This document shows, in pieces, positions 17,595 to 25,524 of a stretch of 64,000 nucleotides of DNA. Source of the stretch: an uncultured Muribaculaceae bacterium (GTDB lineage: Bacteria > Bacteroidota > Bacteroidia > Bacteroidales > Muribaculaceae); contig CANCXM010000012.1 in assembly GCA_947381945.1 (NCBI GenBank), positions 1 through 64,000 of the forward strand. The letters run 5' to 3'. Made by a program: the position numbers and the translations under genes. Under the pieces are notes generated by a model. The model saw nothing but the letters and a program-made list of their open reading frames with translations, was not told the origin of the DNA and searched no databases. Position 1 is the first letter of the stretch. Each line of letters begins with the position of its first letter.

Positions 17595-17677
17595 CCTTTT
17601 GGAAAACTTTTGGCAATCCAAAATTCTACAATATGCTATAAATCAGTAATATAACTTTTGGTTTTGGACAACTTTGG
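17595..17677. promoter_or_regulatory. Cluster of TTTTGG/CCAAAA motifs upstream of nrdD
   Basis: Within 83 bp there are four copies of TTTTGG (17597-17602, 17608-17613, 17656-17661, 17662-17667). The second forms a perfect palindrome with CCAAAA at 17618-17623 (TTTTGG-4-CCAAAA). A relaxed copy, CTTTGG, ends the row. The cluster lies upstream of the nrdD promoter and could bind a regulator of dNTP synthesis. It does not match the NrdR box that I know. Confidence 0.4.
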
Positions 17678-17682
17678 AATGT

Positions 17683-18321
17683 TTATAACTTTTTCAAGCT
17701 GCCAAAACCGAGCAACTGAGTAAGTGAATCAACGCAACACTTCGGTCGATTTTCCTTTGCCACCAAGCTAAAATCTTGACTGAAAAGATTTTCCCCTTTC
17801 GCTCCATTTATCAGGCATACAGTTTCCCATCCAAGCCTGTTTCCAGGCACAAAATCTTTCATTGGATTGTCACCCACATACATATACCTTTCCCCATCGC
17901 CACACAGCTCCATCACCCGTTCAAACGACCGTCCGGAAATCTTATCGCAACCCACCTCCTCTGAAATAAAAATCAGCTCTTCCTCCATAAACCGCTCCAA
18001 TCCGAGCGCACGGATTTTATTGCGCTGCGTCAGACTCCGGCCGTCGGTGATAATCCCCAACCGATGCCCGCGATTTTTCAGCGAGGCCAGTGTGTAGAGC
18101 GATTGCCACGGCAGACGGATGTCGGGGAAATGATTCCTGTAGATTGGCAGCAGTTCCCCGATGGGCAGTCCGGTCGAATCGAAAGCCTCGCGTGGAGAAG
18201 GCGCAGCCAACATCGGTCCGAGAAGCTCCCGGCCGTGTTTGCGCGCTATCTCCCGGTAGGCCGACCTGACAAACTCCATTTCAGCATAGAGTGTGTCGTC
18301 AAGGTCAAAAATGACTGTCAT
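17683..18321 (-). CDS. HAD-superfamily hydrolase
   Basis: The 212-residue product has the four HAD motifs in order. Motif I is IFDLDDTLY (nucleophile Asp6 and Asp8), motif II is GIITDGRS, motif III is the Lys in GCDKISGRSFE and motif IV is YVGDNPMKDF. An all-helical C1 cap lies between I and II. It is probably a cytoplasmic phosphatase for a small phosphorylated metabolite; the substrate is unknown. It starts 21 nt after the Dabb gene and should share its transcript. The gap to nrdD holds a separate promoter. Confidence 0.9.
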   Translation of the reverse strand: MTVIFDLDDTLYAEMEFVRSAYREIARKHGRELLGPMLAAPSPREAFDSTGLPIGELLPIYRNHFPDIRLPWQSLYTLASLKNRGHRLGIITDGRSLTQRNKIRALGLERFMEEELIFISEEVGCDKISGRSFERVMELCGDGERYMYVGDNPMKDFVPGNRLGWETVCLINGAKGENLFSQDFSLVAKENRPKCCVDSLTQLLGFGSLKKL

Positions 18322-18342
18322 GTTTTTCCGAAGCGGAAAAAA

Positions 18343-18639
18343 TCAGGCGAAATAATAGTCAACACAAGCGCGGGCTTCCTTGTGAGGCCCTACAATCGAA
18401 GCGGCGGCCACATGGGCAGGATGCTTGGCATAGATTTCAACATCCTTCATTTCCGGTACCACTGCGGTCAAGACCACGTCCCAATCCTCAGAGGGATTTT
18501 CGTTGAGCCCAACTTCCATTGACTGGAGCACATCAATGACTGCGGGAAGCTCTATCAGGGCGCGTTTGAAACGTTCAGCCACTTCACGGCGCTCCTCCGC
18601 GCTTCCCTTTAATTTAAAGCATACGATATGTTTAACCAT
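18343..18639 (-). CDS. Dabb (stress-responsive A/B barrel) protein
   Basis: The 98-residue product starts MVKHIVCFKLKGSAEERR, the standard opening of Dabb ferredoxin-like barrels, and has the C-terminal stretch YAKHPAHVAAASIVGPHKEA. Such proteins dimerise; most have no assigned reaction. The open frame extends upstream to 18738 but crosses the promoter, so the internal ATG was chosen. It leads the HAD gene. Confidence 0.88.
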   Translation of the reverse strand: MVKHIVCFKLKGSAEERREVAERFKRALIELPAVIDVLQSMEVGLNENPSEDWDVVLTAVVPEMKDVEIYAKHPAHVAAASIVGPHKEARACVDYYFA

Positions 18640-18681
18640 TGTTCTTGTTGATTTATGATGTTTTGATTGGTTTTCTGACTC

Positions 18682-18689
18682 CAAAATTA
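18682..18689 (-). promoter_or_regulatory. -7 element TAATTTTG of the Dabb-HAD unit
   Basis: On the minus strand TAATTTTG lies 42 nt before the Dabb start codon and rules out the longer upstream start. Confidence 0.6.
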
Positions 18690-18816
18690 GCATTTTTATT
18701 TCTAATCCCACCCCGTTTGCCTTAAAATTCATCACCAATTATAGCTCAGGCTCTATGTCACGCGCAAAGAATTCATACATTCTGATGCAACGCCGGGCAT
18801 CGAAAAAGCGCTGCCC

Positions 18817-20052
18817 TCAATCCATCTTTCGTCCAGTCTTGTCGATATAATACCAGCCATCACTCTCCCAATACCAATGTTCCGCGTCATATCGTTTTTT
18901 CGTTCCGCTGTCTGCAACTTTAGCTTTGCCATTCTCAAAAGGAAATGCACATTTGAACCGAGGAGTAATGACAGTCTTTCCCTTTTCATCAGCATATCCG
19001 ATCCTGCCCTGCTCATCAACTATTCTATACACGCCATCTTCCACATAATCATCTCCATTGTCAAACTGGAAAGCGGGATACCGTTTGCTATGCCTTTCAT
19101 CATAATCAGCCTTATTGAATTTTATGGGAATCGCCATGCGCCAATCGACCGGCGCACAGTCAGATGTGGCAGGCATAAATCGCGGAAACCCGGAAGCCAA
19201 CCTCATAGCTTCCGTATCAAGAGATGGGTATTTGCCTCTTACTATTTTTACAGAATCTACTTCTCCTGTTTTTCGGACAAGGAATTGCAGGACAACACGC
19301 CCCTGTATATTTTTGTTATATGCATCCTGTGGATATTTCATATTATCATAAATATATGATAGCATAGCAGCCTCTCCACCGGGAAACTGCGGAGTGGTCT
19401 CATGTTCTGAATACAATTCATCCCGATTGTCGTATATATCCCGATTCACCAATTCGATAATTCCGACCCTATCCGACAACGTAAAACGCAGAATTGAAGA
19501 ATCGAATACCTCTCGCTGGAATTTGGATATTACAGAGTCGTTGTTCCCCTGCAGACACACATCTATCGTGCCATCAGATTTTGTTCCAAAAGTAAGGTCT
19601 CCATCATATTTTTTTGCGACCGCATCCCTTAAGAGTTGTGTCGTCTTAATTTGCTCTTTAATTGAACACACTCCGATACCCAAATCAAATTCATTTCCTC
19701 CGAGCTGTTTAGAGAGAGCGTCGCGGATTTCAACAGTATCTCCGACTACATTTATGGTAAGTCTGTTCCTATCATTCACAAAACAACCTGAATACCATTC
19801 CGGAAAATTCATTTCATCGGTCATTCCTACACACGTTGAGTCTGCTCCAAACAGATATGACAACCTTTCAAAATAAGTCCATGCTGGCTCTTGCACCGCC
19901 CCTTCTTCATCAGAAGCTAAATTTTCTTCCTTGTGCTTTTGCTCCGTATAGCCTGTCCCACCATACGATACAGCATTTTTATATGATTTGGAACAACCAC
20001 TTAGCAATAATATGGCAAATGCCACTATCATCGTAACTCTTGATATTTCCAT
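18817..20052 (-). CDS. Lipoprotein with TonB C-terminal domain and WG-type repeat tail
   Basis: The 411-residue product has a lipoprotein signal (VAFAILLLSGCSKS; Cys20). The N-terminal two thirds include an ExbD-like stretch (NRLTINVVGDTVEIRDALSKQ, about 97-117). A TonB C-terminal domain follows at about 225-315 (PQFPGGEAAMLSYIYDNMKY, then GRVVLQFLVRKTGEVDSVKI). The tail contains WG-repeat-like units (YRIVDEQGRIGYADEKGKTV and WYYIDKTGRKMD). Bacteroidota use such stand-alone TonB-C domains in many membrane proteins unrelated to iron uptake. An ATG seven codons later is also possible. No partner gene lies next to it, and no clear -7 element was found upstream. Confidence 0.75.
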   Translation of the reverse strand: MEISRVTMIVAFAILLLSGCSKSYKNAVSYGGTGYTEQKHKEENLASDEEGAVQEPAWTYFERLSYLFGADSTCVGMTDEMNFPEWYSGCFVNDRNRLTINVVGDTVEIRDALSKQLGGNEFDLGIGVCSIKEQIKTTQLLRDAVAKKYDGDLTFGTKSDGTIDVCLQGNNDSVISKFQREVFDSSILRFTLSDRVGIIELVNRDIYDNRDELYSEHETTPQFPGGEAAMLSYIYDNMKYPQDAYNKNIQGRVVLQFLVRKTGEVDSVKIVRGKYPSLDTEAMRLASGFPRFMPATSDCAPVDWRMAIPIKFNKADYDERHSKRYPAFQFDNGDDYVEDGVYRIVDEQGRIGYADEKGKTVITPRFKCAFPFENGKAKVADSGTKKRYDAEHWYWESDGWYYIDKTGRKMD

Positions 20053-20101
20053 ATGATTGTTTTTTTATTAAAACGCAGATATGTAGCTGTTTGTTGTATC
20101 T

Positions 20102-20275
20102 GTGATAAAATATAGGAAAGCAATAATAGTCCATTTTGTCAAGATATTCGCCCGACCGTTCCGAACCGACAAGGAATTTGACAAAGGTTGCAAGGAACTC
20201 GACCGCCTCACTTCTTCTTTCCCTGCTGTCATGGAGGATCTTGAACAGCTACAACGTAGAGGTATGAGACGGTGA
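20102..20275 (+). other. Short open frame without ATG, possible gene remnant
   Basis: The frame is open from 20087 to the TGA at 20273 but has no ATG; GTG at 20102 would give 57 residues. The C-terminal half is charged and protein-like (ARPFRTDKEFDKGCKELDRL, then MEDLEQLQRRGMRR). It sits between two unrelated lipoprotein genes in AT-rich DNA. It may be the 3' end of a lost gene; I do not recognise the family. Confidence 0.25.
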
Positions 20276-20381
20276 TGTTTGCACTTGTTCATACAATGCG
20301 GTATATAGCATTTTTTTGAGCATGAGGATAGCAATATTTAGCAAGTTTTGCCGTTATTATTGCAAACAAAATCGACTCACT

Positions 20382-20885
20382 ATGAAGCAAATACTCAACA
20401 TCCTTATCCTGCTCACTGTTGCTTTATTGACATCTTGCAACAAAGAGGACAGAGAGCCTGAATATACACCACTTACTATTCATCGACAATTCAATACACA
20501 AACTATGCCTGTAAAATTGTCGGAACTCAAAGACTTTGCCGAATATAAGGATAAATTATTTATTGTCAATTCAATAGGTGAATTGCCCGAAGACAGTCAT
20601 TTCAGTACTGAGGATTTTGTGAGAGCTAACATAAACTTCTCTGAGTATTCTCTTGTTATTGTATATCAACTTATCTTAGGTGATATTGTCACATATCAGT
20701 ACAGTTGGTGTTACGATAATTGGGAAGAACGCTATCAATTCAACACCACTTATGACCGTATTAAGGACTCGGAATATGTGGACGGCGAAATTGAGAATTT
20801 CACATACTTGCGTAGTGCAATTCTTGTCCACCGTATTCCTTCAGATGCCAAATGGTCTATTTCAATGGGTGTCTACGAGCATTAA
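20382..20885 (+). CDS. Lipoprotein of unknown function
   Basis: The 167-residue product starts MKQILNILILLTVALLTSCN, a clear lipoprotein signal with Cys19. The frame is open upstream to 20316, but the signal peptide fixes the start at 20382. The mature protein is beta-rich, with HFSTEDFVRANINFSEYSLV and the C-terminus HRIPSDAKWSISMGVYEH. It resembles small Bacteroidota exported proteins in which a protease-complex-like beta domain ends in a strand, but no family was recognised. A hairpin terminator follows 21 nt after the stop. The gene is more AT-rich than the housekeeping genes around it, which suggests acquisition. Confidence 0.7.
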   Translation: MKQILNILILLTVALLTSCNKEDREPEYTPLTIHRQFNTQTMPVKLSELKDFAEYKDKLFIVNSIGELPEDSHFSTEDFVRANINFSEYSLVIVYQLILGDIVTYQYSWCYDNWEERYQFNTTYDRIKDSEYVDGEIENFTYLRSAILVHRIPSDAKWSISMGVYEH

Positions 20886-20906
20886 CTTTACGTCTTTTCC
20901 GCATAG

Positions 20907-20943
20907 TGGGCTTTACCGTACTTTCACAGTGCGTTAAAGCCCA
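20907..20943 (+). terminator. Intrinsic terminator after the 20.4-kb lipoprotein gene
   Basis: TGGGCTTTA (20907-20915) pairs perfectly with TAAAGCCCA (20935-20943), 21 nt after the stop codon. Confidence 0.65.
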
Positions 20944-21290
20944 TTGTCTCATTGATGGCTCATTTCTATAATAAATAAGGTCTTTTGTACAACAGGACTG
21001 TAACAGCCTCTTTTTATAGATTGAAAATACTTGGAATCCAAATATTCAATGTAGATTAAGCCGACTTTGGGACCGATGTGTCAGAAAAACGCTCAATCTT
21101 TGCGACTATAAAAAAACTAAATCCAATAGCTTAATGTGTCGGGGGCAACCGGATACCAACACTGCGAATGTAGTGAGATTTTAATTTGTAAACAAGTTAG
21201 TATGTAAAAAATCGCAAAATCGGATGAAACATTCCGAATTTCAGTGCATTATTTTTTGTCGGTTAATCCCTATAATTCAGAAATTTGTTG
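20944..21290. other. AT-rich intergenic stretch, nothing recognised
   Basis: These 347 bp separate the lipoprotein terminator from the toxin-antitoxin promoter. I see no open frame of note, no RNA gene and no long inverted repeat. Confidence 0.5.
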
Positions 21291-21298
21291 TACCTTTG
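21291..21298 (+). promoter_or_regulatory. -7 element TACCTTTG of the GNAT toxin-antitoxin pair
   Basis: TACCTTTG lies 29 nt before the antitoxin ATG. A good Shine-Dalgarno, AGGAGG, lies at about 21317-21322, unusual in this phylum and in this window. It suggests strong or controlled translation of the antitoxin. Confidence 0.65.
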
Positions 21299-21327
21299 TA
21301 ATACATAAAGTAATAGGAGGAACAATT

Positions 21328-21486
21328 ATGGCAAGACCTATCAAAGAAACCCCTGTATTGAAAGGGAGAGATGCAGTAAGATTTGCCGAAAGGACAGCAA
21401 ATCCCGCGTCCGTCAGCCAATCCGAAAAAGATGCGGCTCGCAAGGCTTATGAAGCATTTAAGGCTATAAGCACATTCCAAATGTAA
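21328..21486 (+). CDS. Small antitoxin-like protein of a GNAT pair
   Basis: The 52-residue product starts MARPIKETPVLKGRDAVRFA and continues through a charged helix (SVSQSEKDAARKAYEAFKAI). It lies one base ahead of a GNAT protein of the toxin type, on the same transcript, with its own AGGAGG ribosome site. This small-upstream arrangement is that of GNAT toxin-antitoxin pairs. It does not look like the usual DUF1778 ribbon-helix-helix antitoxin, and no DNA-binding fold is evident. The open frame extends to 21244 but crosses the promoter. The antitoxin role is inferred from context. Confidence 0.7.
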   Translation: MARPIKETPVLKGRDAVRFAERTANPASVSQSEKDAARKAYEAFKAISTFQM

Positions 21487-21487
21487 T

Positions 21488-22021
21488 ATGGATTTTAGCA
21501 ACTTTACATTTCGGCAGATTGAAGCCGATACGGAAATAAAGTCGTTTGATTGCGGCGATGCCGACTTAAACGACTTTCTTGTTAGTGACGCGAAGAATTA
21601 TCTTCGCGCTATGATGGCTTTAACTTATCTTCTTGAAGATAATTCGGAATGTAAGACTGTCGCATATTACAGCCTGTTAAATGATAAAATTGTTTTTGAT
21701 CCCGAAGAAAAACGATTTTGGAATAGGCTTAACCGTAAGATTGTCAATTCCAAGCGCCGCAAGGAATACCCTGCGGTCAAGATAGGTCGCCTCGCTGTTT
21801 CAAAAAATTATGCAGGCAATCATATTGGCGAGGCTATTTTGTTGCAGGTAAAACACATGTTTGCAACCATGCGCCGCAGTGCATGTCGGTTTATTACCGT
21901 TGATGCCTATGCTGCAGCTATTCCATTTTACGAAAAATGCGGTTTTATGTTCCTTTCGGAGAAAGATAAAAATGCAAAAACACGCGCAATGTATTTTGAT
22001 TTAATAAATTTCGTGCAATGA
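21488..22021 (+). CDS. GNAT-type toxin acetyltransferase
   Basis: The 177-residue product follows the layout of TacT/AtaT-type toxins, which acetylate aminoacyl-tRNA and block translation. It opens with FRQIEADTEIKSFDCGDADL and NDFL, a fingerprint of this group (xFDCGxxxLxxFL). The acetyl-CoA motif is VKIGRLAVSKNYAGNHIGEA, and the likely catalytic tyrosine is in IPFYEKCGFM. It follows the antitoxin after one base. Its TGA overlaps the ATG of a decayed gene (ATGA). Toxicity is an inference from the family; a plain small-molecule acetyltransferase is the alternative. Confidence 0.8.
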   Translation: MDFSNFTFRQIEADTEIKSFDCGDADLNDFLVSDAKNYLRAMMALTYLLEDNSECKTVAYYSLLNDKIVFDPEEKRFWNRLNRKIVNSKRRKEYPAVKIGRLAVSKNYAGNHIGEAILLQVKHMFATMRRSACRFITVDAYAAAIPFYEKCGFMFLSEKDKNAKTRAMYFDLINFVQ

Positions 22022-22335
22022 AAAAATTAATTGCTTTTATCATCACGATTGCAACGGTAATCACAGCATACTCTCAACAAACATCATCAAATTTATTTTA
22101 GGCCGTCCTTATGAGGATTTCTCTACAACAGCATTTTGTTCATACAGTTCATTTCACCCGAGCCAATACATAACCGATAATAATTGGGATATATTGGACT
22201 CCGGGTGCTGTGTCCAAGCTTGATTCTCTCAATATTCCGTACAACAAGGGCCAACTTCGACTTTTGGTGGTCGATGATTTGATGTCGATGGAAATGCAAC
22301 TTGCGTTGAAGAAAATGGATACATTGGCATATTGA
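22018..22335 (+). pseudogene. Decayed gene for a small exported protein
   Basis: An ATG overlapping the toxin stop begins a signal peptide (MKKLIAFIITIATVITAYS) but ends after 27 codons. Shifted by one base, the sequence continues plausibly as LGRPYEDFSTTAF and HPSQYITDNNWDILDSG to a TGA. A second shift gives SKLDSLNIPYNKGQLRLLVV and ends at 22335. Three coding-like segments in succession, each in a different frame, point to a gene broken by at least two indels. The family was not recognised. Confidence 0.55.
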
Positions 22336-22431
22336 ACATGTCCGGTGACTCAGACGTGAAATCCCATGAAAACCGGGTCTCGTTCAGGGATAAATACAAC
22401 TTATAAATGTGACTTATAAATCAATATTATT

Positions 22432-23286
22432 ATGAACAAGTTAAGTATAGTTATCATAGCTTTCATCAGCCTGTTGGCAGCATCATGCTCTGACCATGAC
22501 GACCCCAAACTGGCTCCTATCGACACGACTAAAGTCAAGATAACAGCCAATGTCTCCGAAACCCCGACCGGCTCATGGATGAATATCACGGAAGAAATGA
22601 CTATCCGCGTTTCGAATCTCGAGATGTCCGCTCCTAAAGGCGTCGTGCTGAGGAGCGTCTCTCTAATTGCAAGCAATGGTAACATGAGGTACAACATAGA
22701 TGATAAACCCTACTCCGGTGAACCGCTCGAATTCAAGGTGCCACTTACAAATATAAGAGGACGTCTCAATTTCACCCTCAAAGGCAACCTTATTCAGAAA
22801 AACAGTCGTGACGCTGAAATAATCATTGCCGACAACATCCAGAAAATAGTTTTTTCACAGCAACCAAAGTTCGAATGTGAAGGATGGCTGTATGTATCTG
22901 TAAAAAGCAAATCCACGACGGGAGAGGAATACAATCAAACATTTGAAGTCCGGTCAAATGAAAATCTTGACATACCTGTACCGGCCGACAAACTCTATTG
23001 GACCCCGTCAAGCGGCACTGCTTCTGAGATTGAAATATCATTAGGCAGCGGAGGTACCGCCTGGAGCTCCAACACTACATTTGACTGCAAGATAACGAAA
23101 TCGGCCATAGGCCATTCTTCGGGTGACGAATCCACATTAAAATTGACCATACCGAATAAGCCCGGCTCCCTCAATGCTCAGAAACTTCAATTATACGTTA
23201 TCGCCTCATATTTCGGCGCATGGGAAAACGTCACCATAGACCCATATAATCTGACAAACGTTTTCAGTATCATTGAAGCCGAATAA
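22432..23286 (+). CDS. Large lipoprotein of unknown function
   Basis: The 284-residue product has a signal ending LLAASCSDHDDP (Cys19) with the Asp-rich tail seen in surface-exposed Bacteroidota lipoproteins. The body appears all-beta, with Ser/Thr/Asn-rich strands (for example SAPKGVVLRSVSLIASNGNM and FKVPLTNIRGRLNFTLKGN). It may hold two or three immunoglobulin- or fimbrillin-like domains, but no named family was recognised. Its neighbours are a decayed gene and a non-coding structured element, so it lies in an accessory segment. Confidence 0.75.
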   Translation: MNKLSIVIIAFISLLAASCSDHDDPKLAPIDTTKVKITANVSETPTGSWMNITEEMTIRVSNLEMSAPKGVVLRSVSLIASNGNMRYNIDDKPYSGEPLEFKVPLTNIRGRLNFTLKGNLIQKNSRDAEIIIADNIQKIVFSQQPKFECEGWLYVSVKSKSTTGEEYNQTFEVRSNENLDIPVPADKLYWTPSSGTASEIEISLGSGGTAWSSNTTFDCKITKSAIGHSSGDESTLKLTIPNKPGSLNAQKLQLYVIASYFGAWENVTIDPYNLTNVFSIIEAE

Positions 23287-23415
23287 GCATTCGCCAATAA
23301 AAGCAACCACGCGATCATAAGCGGCGAGAGAACAATTTCTTAGAAAAGATTCACCATGCCGGAGATGGCAACAGGCAAGCTGCGAAGCAGCGGTACGCTC
23401 ATAGCCCCTCATCGA

Positions 23416-23631
23416 GCGGAAACGCAATGAAGCCCGCAGGGCGAAATTGCGTTCCGCGAAGGTGTGGGGTTATCCGTTGATATGCAGCAACGGGCATCGA
23501 AGATGTCCGATAATATCACCCCGCATAGCCACCACATCAACCACGGCATTGCCCCGTTTTCATTATTTGGAAATGGGGCAATGTCGCATTTCCAATCGGA
23601 GGGCACCATAATTACCCCAACATTACCCTCC
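23416..23631. ncRNA. Strongly structured intergenic element, candidate RNA or repeat
   Basis: Five stems lie in 216 bp. (1) 23416-23428 pairs with 23446-23457 (one bulge), with a symmetrical GAA/GAA internal loop and a GCCC-GCA-GGGC tip. (2) TGTGGGGT 23463-23470 pairs with ACCCCGCA 23518-23525 and encloses two hairpins: CCGTTG/CAACGG (23474-23479, 23488-23493) and GCATC with its partner at 23502-23506. (3) CATTGCCCC 23547-23555 pairs with 23575-23583. (4) TTGGAAATG 23567-23575 pairs with 23587-23595, crossing stem 3. (5) GGAGGG pairs with CCCTCC (23598-23603, 23626-23631). Strand and function are unknown; there is no coding signal. The flanks 23287-23415 hold nothing else I recognise. Confidence 0.5.
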
Positions 23632-23757
23632 TCCCGGCCAAATCCCGACATCCACAAATATTTTAACCGTCAACTGACAATAAATTTTAACAACGCAACG
23701 TTAGTCTGATATAAGGTAAGCAAGCTGTATCGCAAAATCATCTCTAACGGTTCGCCT

Positions 23758-23922
23758 ATGACAAAAAATTCTACTCCTGACTCCATTCTCTCACCCTCCG
23801 CCGTAGCCTCATCGAAGCAAGGCCCTGCGAAAGCCACTCTTGCCAAAATCCGGCAATTCGCGAGAGCCTACACTTTCGTCCCCGTCAAAATCGGTGCTCT
23901 TGGCGGCATCATGGCCAATTAA
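23758..23922 (+). CDS. Small Bacteroidales protein with FARAY motif
   Basis: The ATG at 23758 opens a 54-residue frame. Its C-terminal half reads LAKIRQFARAYTFVPVKIGA and ends LGGIMAN. Short proteins with a variable N-terminus and a conserved xIRxFARAYxxxx...LGGxxxN tail are, to my recollection, scattered through Bacteroidales genomes with no known role. The Ser/Pro-rich start (STPDSILSPSAVASSKQGPA) fits that pattern. It lies between the structured element and rmuC. No TAnnTTTG element stands directly ahead of it. Confidence 0.55.
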   Translation: MTKNSTPDSILSPSAVASSKQGPAKATLAKIRQFARAYTFVPVKIGALGGIMAN

Positions 23923-24006
23923 TTCCTGCAAAGCCATCCTCCTTTCCCCGCCTCTTGAATCTTCCCGTTTCTTTCATTTTCCTCACCCAACCCACACATC
24001 TGCCTC

Positions 24007-25455
24007 ATGACTGTGTCGCTGATTCTCGCTATTGTCCTTGTGGCTATAGTGATTATTGCTCTTTACGCCCTGCGCAGTGCCTTCTCGCGCACTGAATCCC
24101 TCAACAAAGAAAATCTCCGTCTCAGCATGGAAGCTGAAAAAGCCCGTGCTGAAGCTCAAGGTACAATATCCGCACTCAACGCATCCCTCGCAGAAAGCCG
24201 ACGGAATTGCGAGGAACTCTCTGCCCGTCTGACCGCTACCTCCGACCACCTGTCATCAGTGCGTGAGGAAAACTCGGCACTCTCGACACGCATCGAATTT
24301 CTCACCGGTGAAATCAAACGCCATGAAAGCGATCAGGCAAAACAGGAACAATTACGACGCGAACAGGAGGCTCTTCTTGAAAGCCGTTTCAAGAACCTTG
24401 CCAACGACATCCTTCGTCAGAATACAGCCGATCTGAAAACCCAAAACGAGGAGCGCCTGCGCGAAATCCTCGCTCCGTTGCGCACCAACATCGATGATTT
24501 CCGAAAGACCGTAGCCGATACATATAATAATGAAGCGCGCGAACGCTTCTCCCTCTCCGAACGCATCAAGGAACTCGTTGATCTCAACCAGTCGATCTCC
24601 CGTCAGGCCCGCGAACTCTCCGAGGCCCTCCGTGGCGACAGCAAGGTTCAGGGCGACTGGGGCGAAATGGTTCTCGAATCAATTCTTGAGAAATCCGGAT
24701 TGCAAAAAGGTGTCGAATACATCACTCAGGTAACCACCGACATCGACGGCAATGCTCTGCGCAACGAGGATGGGACTTTGCTGCGTCCCGACGTTGTTGT
24801 GAAATACCCCGATGGCCGTTTCGTTGTCATTGACTCCAAAGTTTCGTTGACCGCATTTGTCGACTATGCCAACGCCGATAATGACGAGTTGCGCGACGGT
24901 GCCGCAATCCGCCATGTCCGTTCTGTCAAGAAGCACATCGACGAGCTCGCGCGCAAACGCTATCAGGAATATGTCGGTGATGCCAAACTCGATTTCGTCA
25001 TGATGTTCATCCCGAACGAACCGGCCTACATCGCAGCCATGCGTCTTGACCCGGGACTTTGGCAGGAAGCCTACGACCGTCAGGTGCTCATCGTCTCCCC
25101 GACCCACCTCGTTTCAGGTCTTAAACTTATCGCCCAGCTCTGGAGCCGCGACCGCCATACAAAAAATGCCATCACTATCGCTGAAGAAGCCGGAAAGATG
25201 TATGATAAATTCGCGGATTTCACAAAGGACATGGAGAGGATTGAAAAAGCACTTGGTACCACCCGCAAAGCCTACGACGACGCCATGACAAAACTCACCG
25301 CCGGAACAGGCAATCTCATGACCCGCGCGCTCAATCTTCAGAAACTTGGCGTGAAGGCATCCAAACAACTCGCAGCCTCAATCCTGAAAGAAACGGAAGC
25401 CACAGCAAAAGAAGACATGAAGACCGAAGATGACACCCCCAAGCTTCAGGAATAA
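24007..25455 (+). CDS. rmuC: DNA recombination protein RmuC
   Basis: The 482-residue product has an N-terminal membrane helix (SLILAIVLVAIVIIALYAL), a long coiled coil (about residues 30-200) and the RmuC nuclease-like domain (about 210-420). Landmarks are QGDWGEMVLESILEKSGLQK, YPDGRFVVIDSKVSLTAF, FVMMFIPNEPAYIAA and VLIVSPTHLVSGLKLIAQLW. RmuC limits inversions at short inverted repeats and is linked to the PD-(D/E)XK fold. The gene ends before a hairpin shared with a convergent regulator. Confidence 0.95.
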   Translation: MTVSLILAIVLVAIVIIALYALRSAFSRTESLNKENLRLSMEAEKARAEAQGTISALNASLAESRRNCEELSARLTATSDHLSSVREENSALSTRIEFLTGEIKRHESDQAKQEQLRREQEALLESRFKNLANDILRQNTADLKTQNEERLREILAPLRTNIDDFRKTVADTYNNEARERFSLSERIKELVDLNQSISRQARELSEALRGDSKVQGDWGEMVLESILEKSGLQKGVEYITQVTTDIDGNALRNEDGTLLRPDVVVKYPDGRFVVIDSKVSLTAFVDYANADNDELRDGAAIRHVRSVKKHIDELARKRYQEYVGDAKLDFVMMFIPNEPAYIAAMRLDPGLWQEAYDRQVLIVSPTHLVSGLKLIAQLWSRDRHTKNAITIAEEAGKMYDKFADFTKDMERIEKALGTTRKAYDDAMTKLTAGTGNLMTRALNLQKLGVKASKQLAASILKETEATAKEDMKTEDDTPKLQE

Positions 25456-25470
25456 AATATGATTCTTAGG

Positions 25471-25511
25471 CGGGAGGTATGCCGCACTTTCAAGGGTCAA
25501 TACTCCTCCCG
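25471..25511. terminator. Hairpin between rmuC and the convergent AraC-type gene
   Basis: CGGGAGGTAT (25471-25480) pairs with ATACTCCTCCCG (25500-25511) with one bulge. It lies between two convergent stop codons and can act for both. Confidence 0.6.
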
Positions 25512-25524
25512 TATTAAAATAGTT

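Noticed and set aside
18753..19019. 88-residue minus-strand frame at the end of the TonB-domain gene
   Set aside because: It lies in another frame inside the longer lipoprotein gene and lacks any feature of its own.
23206..23657. Minus-strand open frames across the structured element
   Set aside because: They contain the hairpin arms and no family motif; stems explain the sequence better than coding does.
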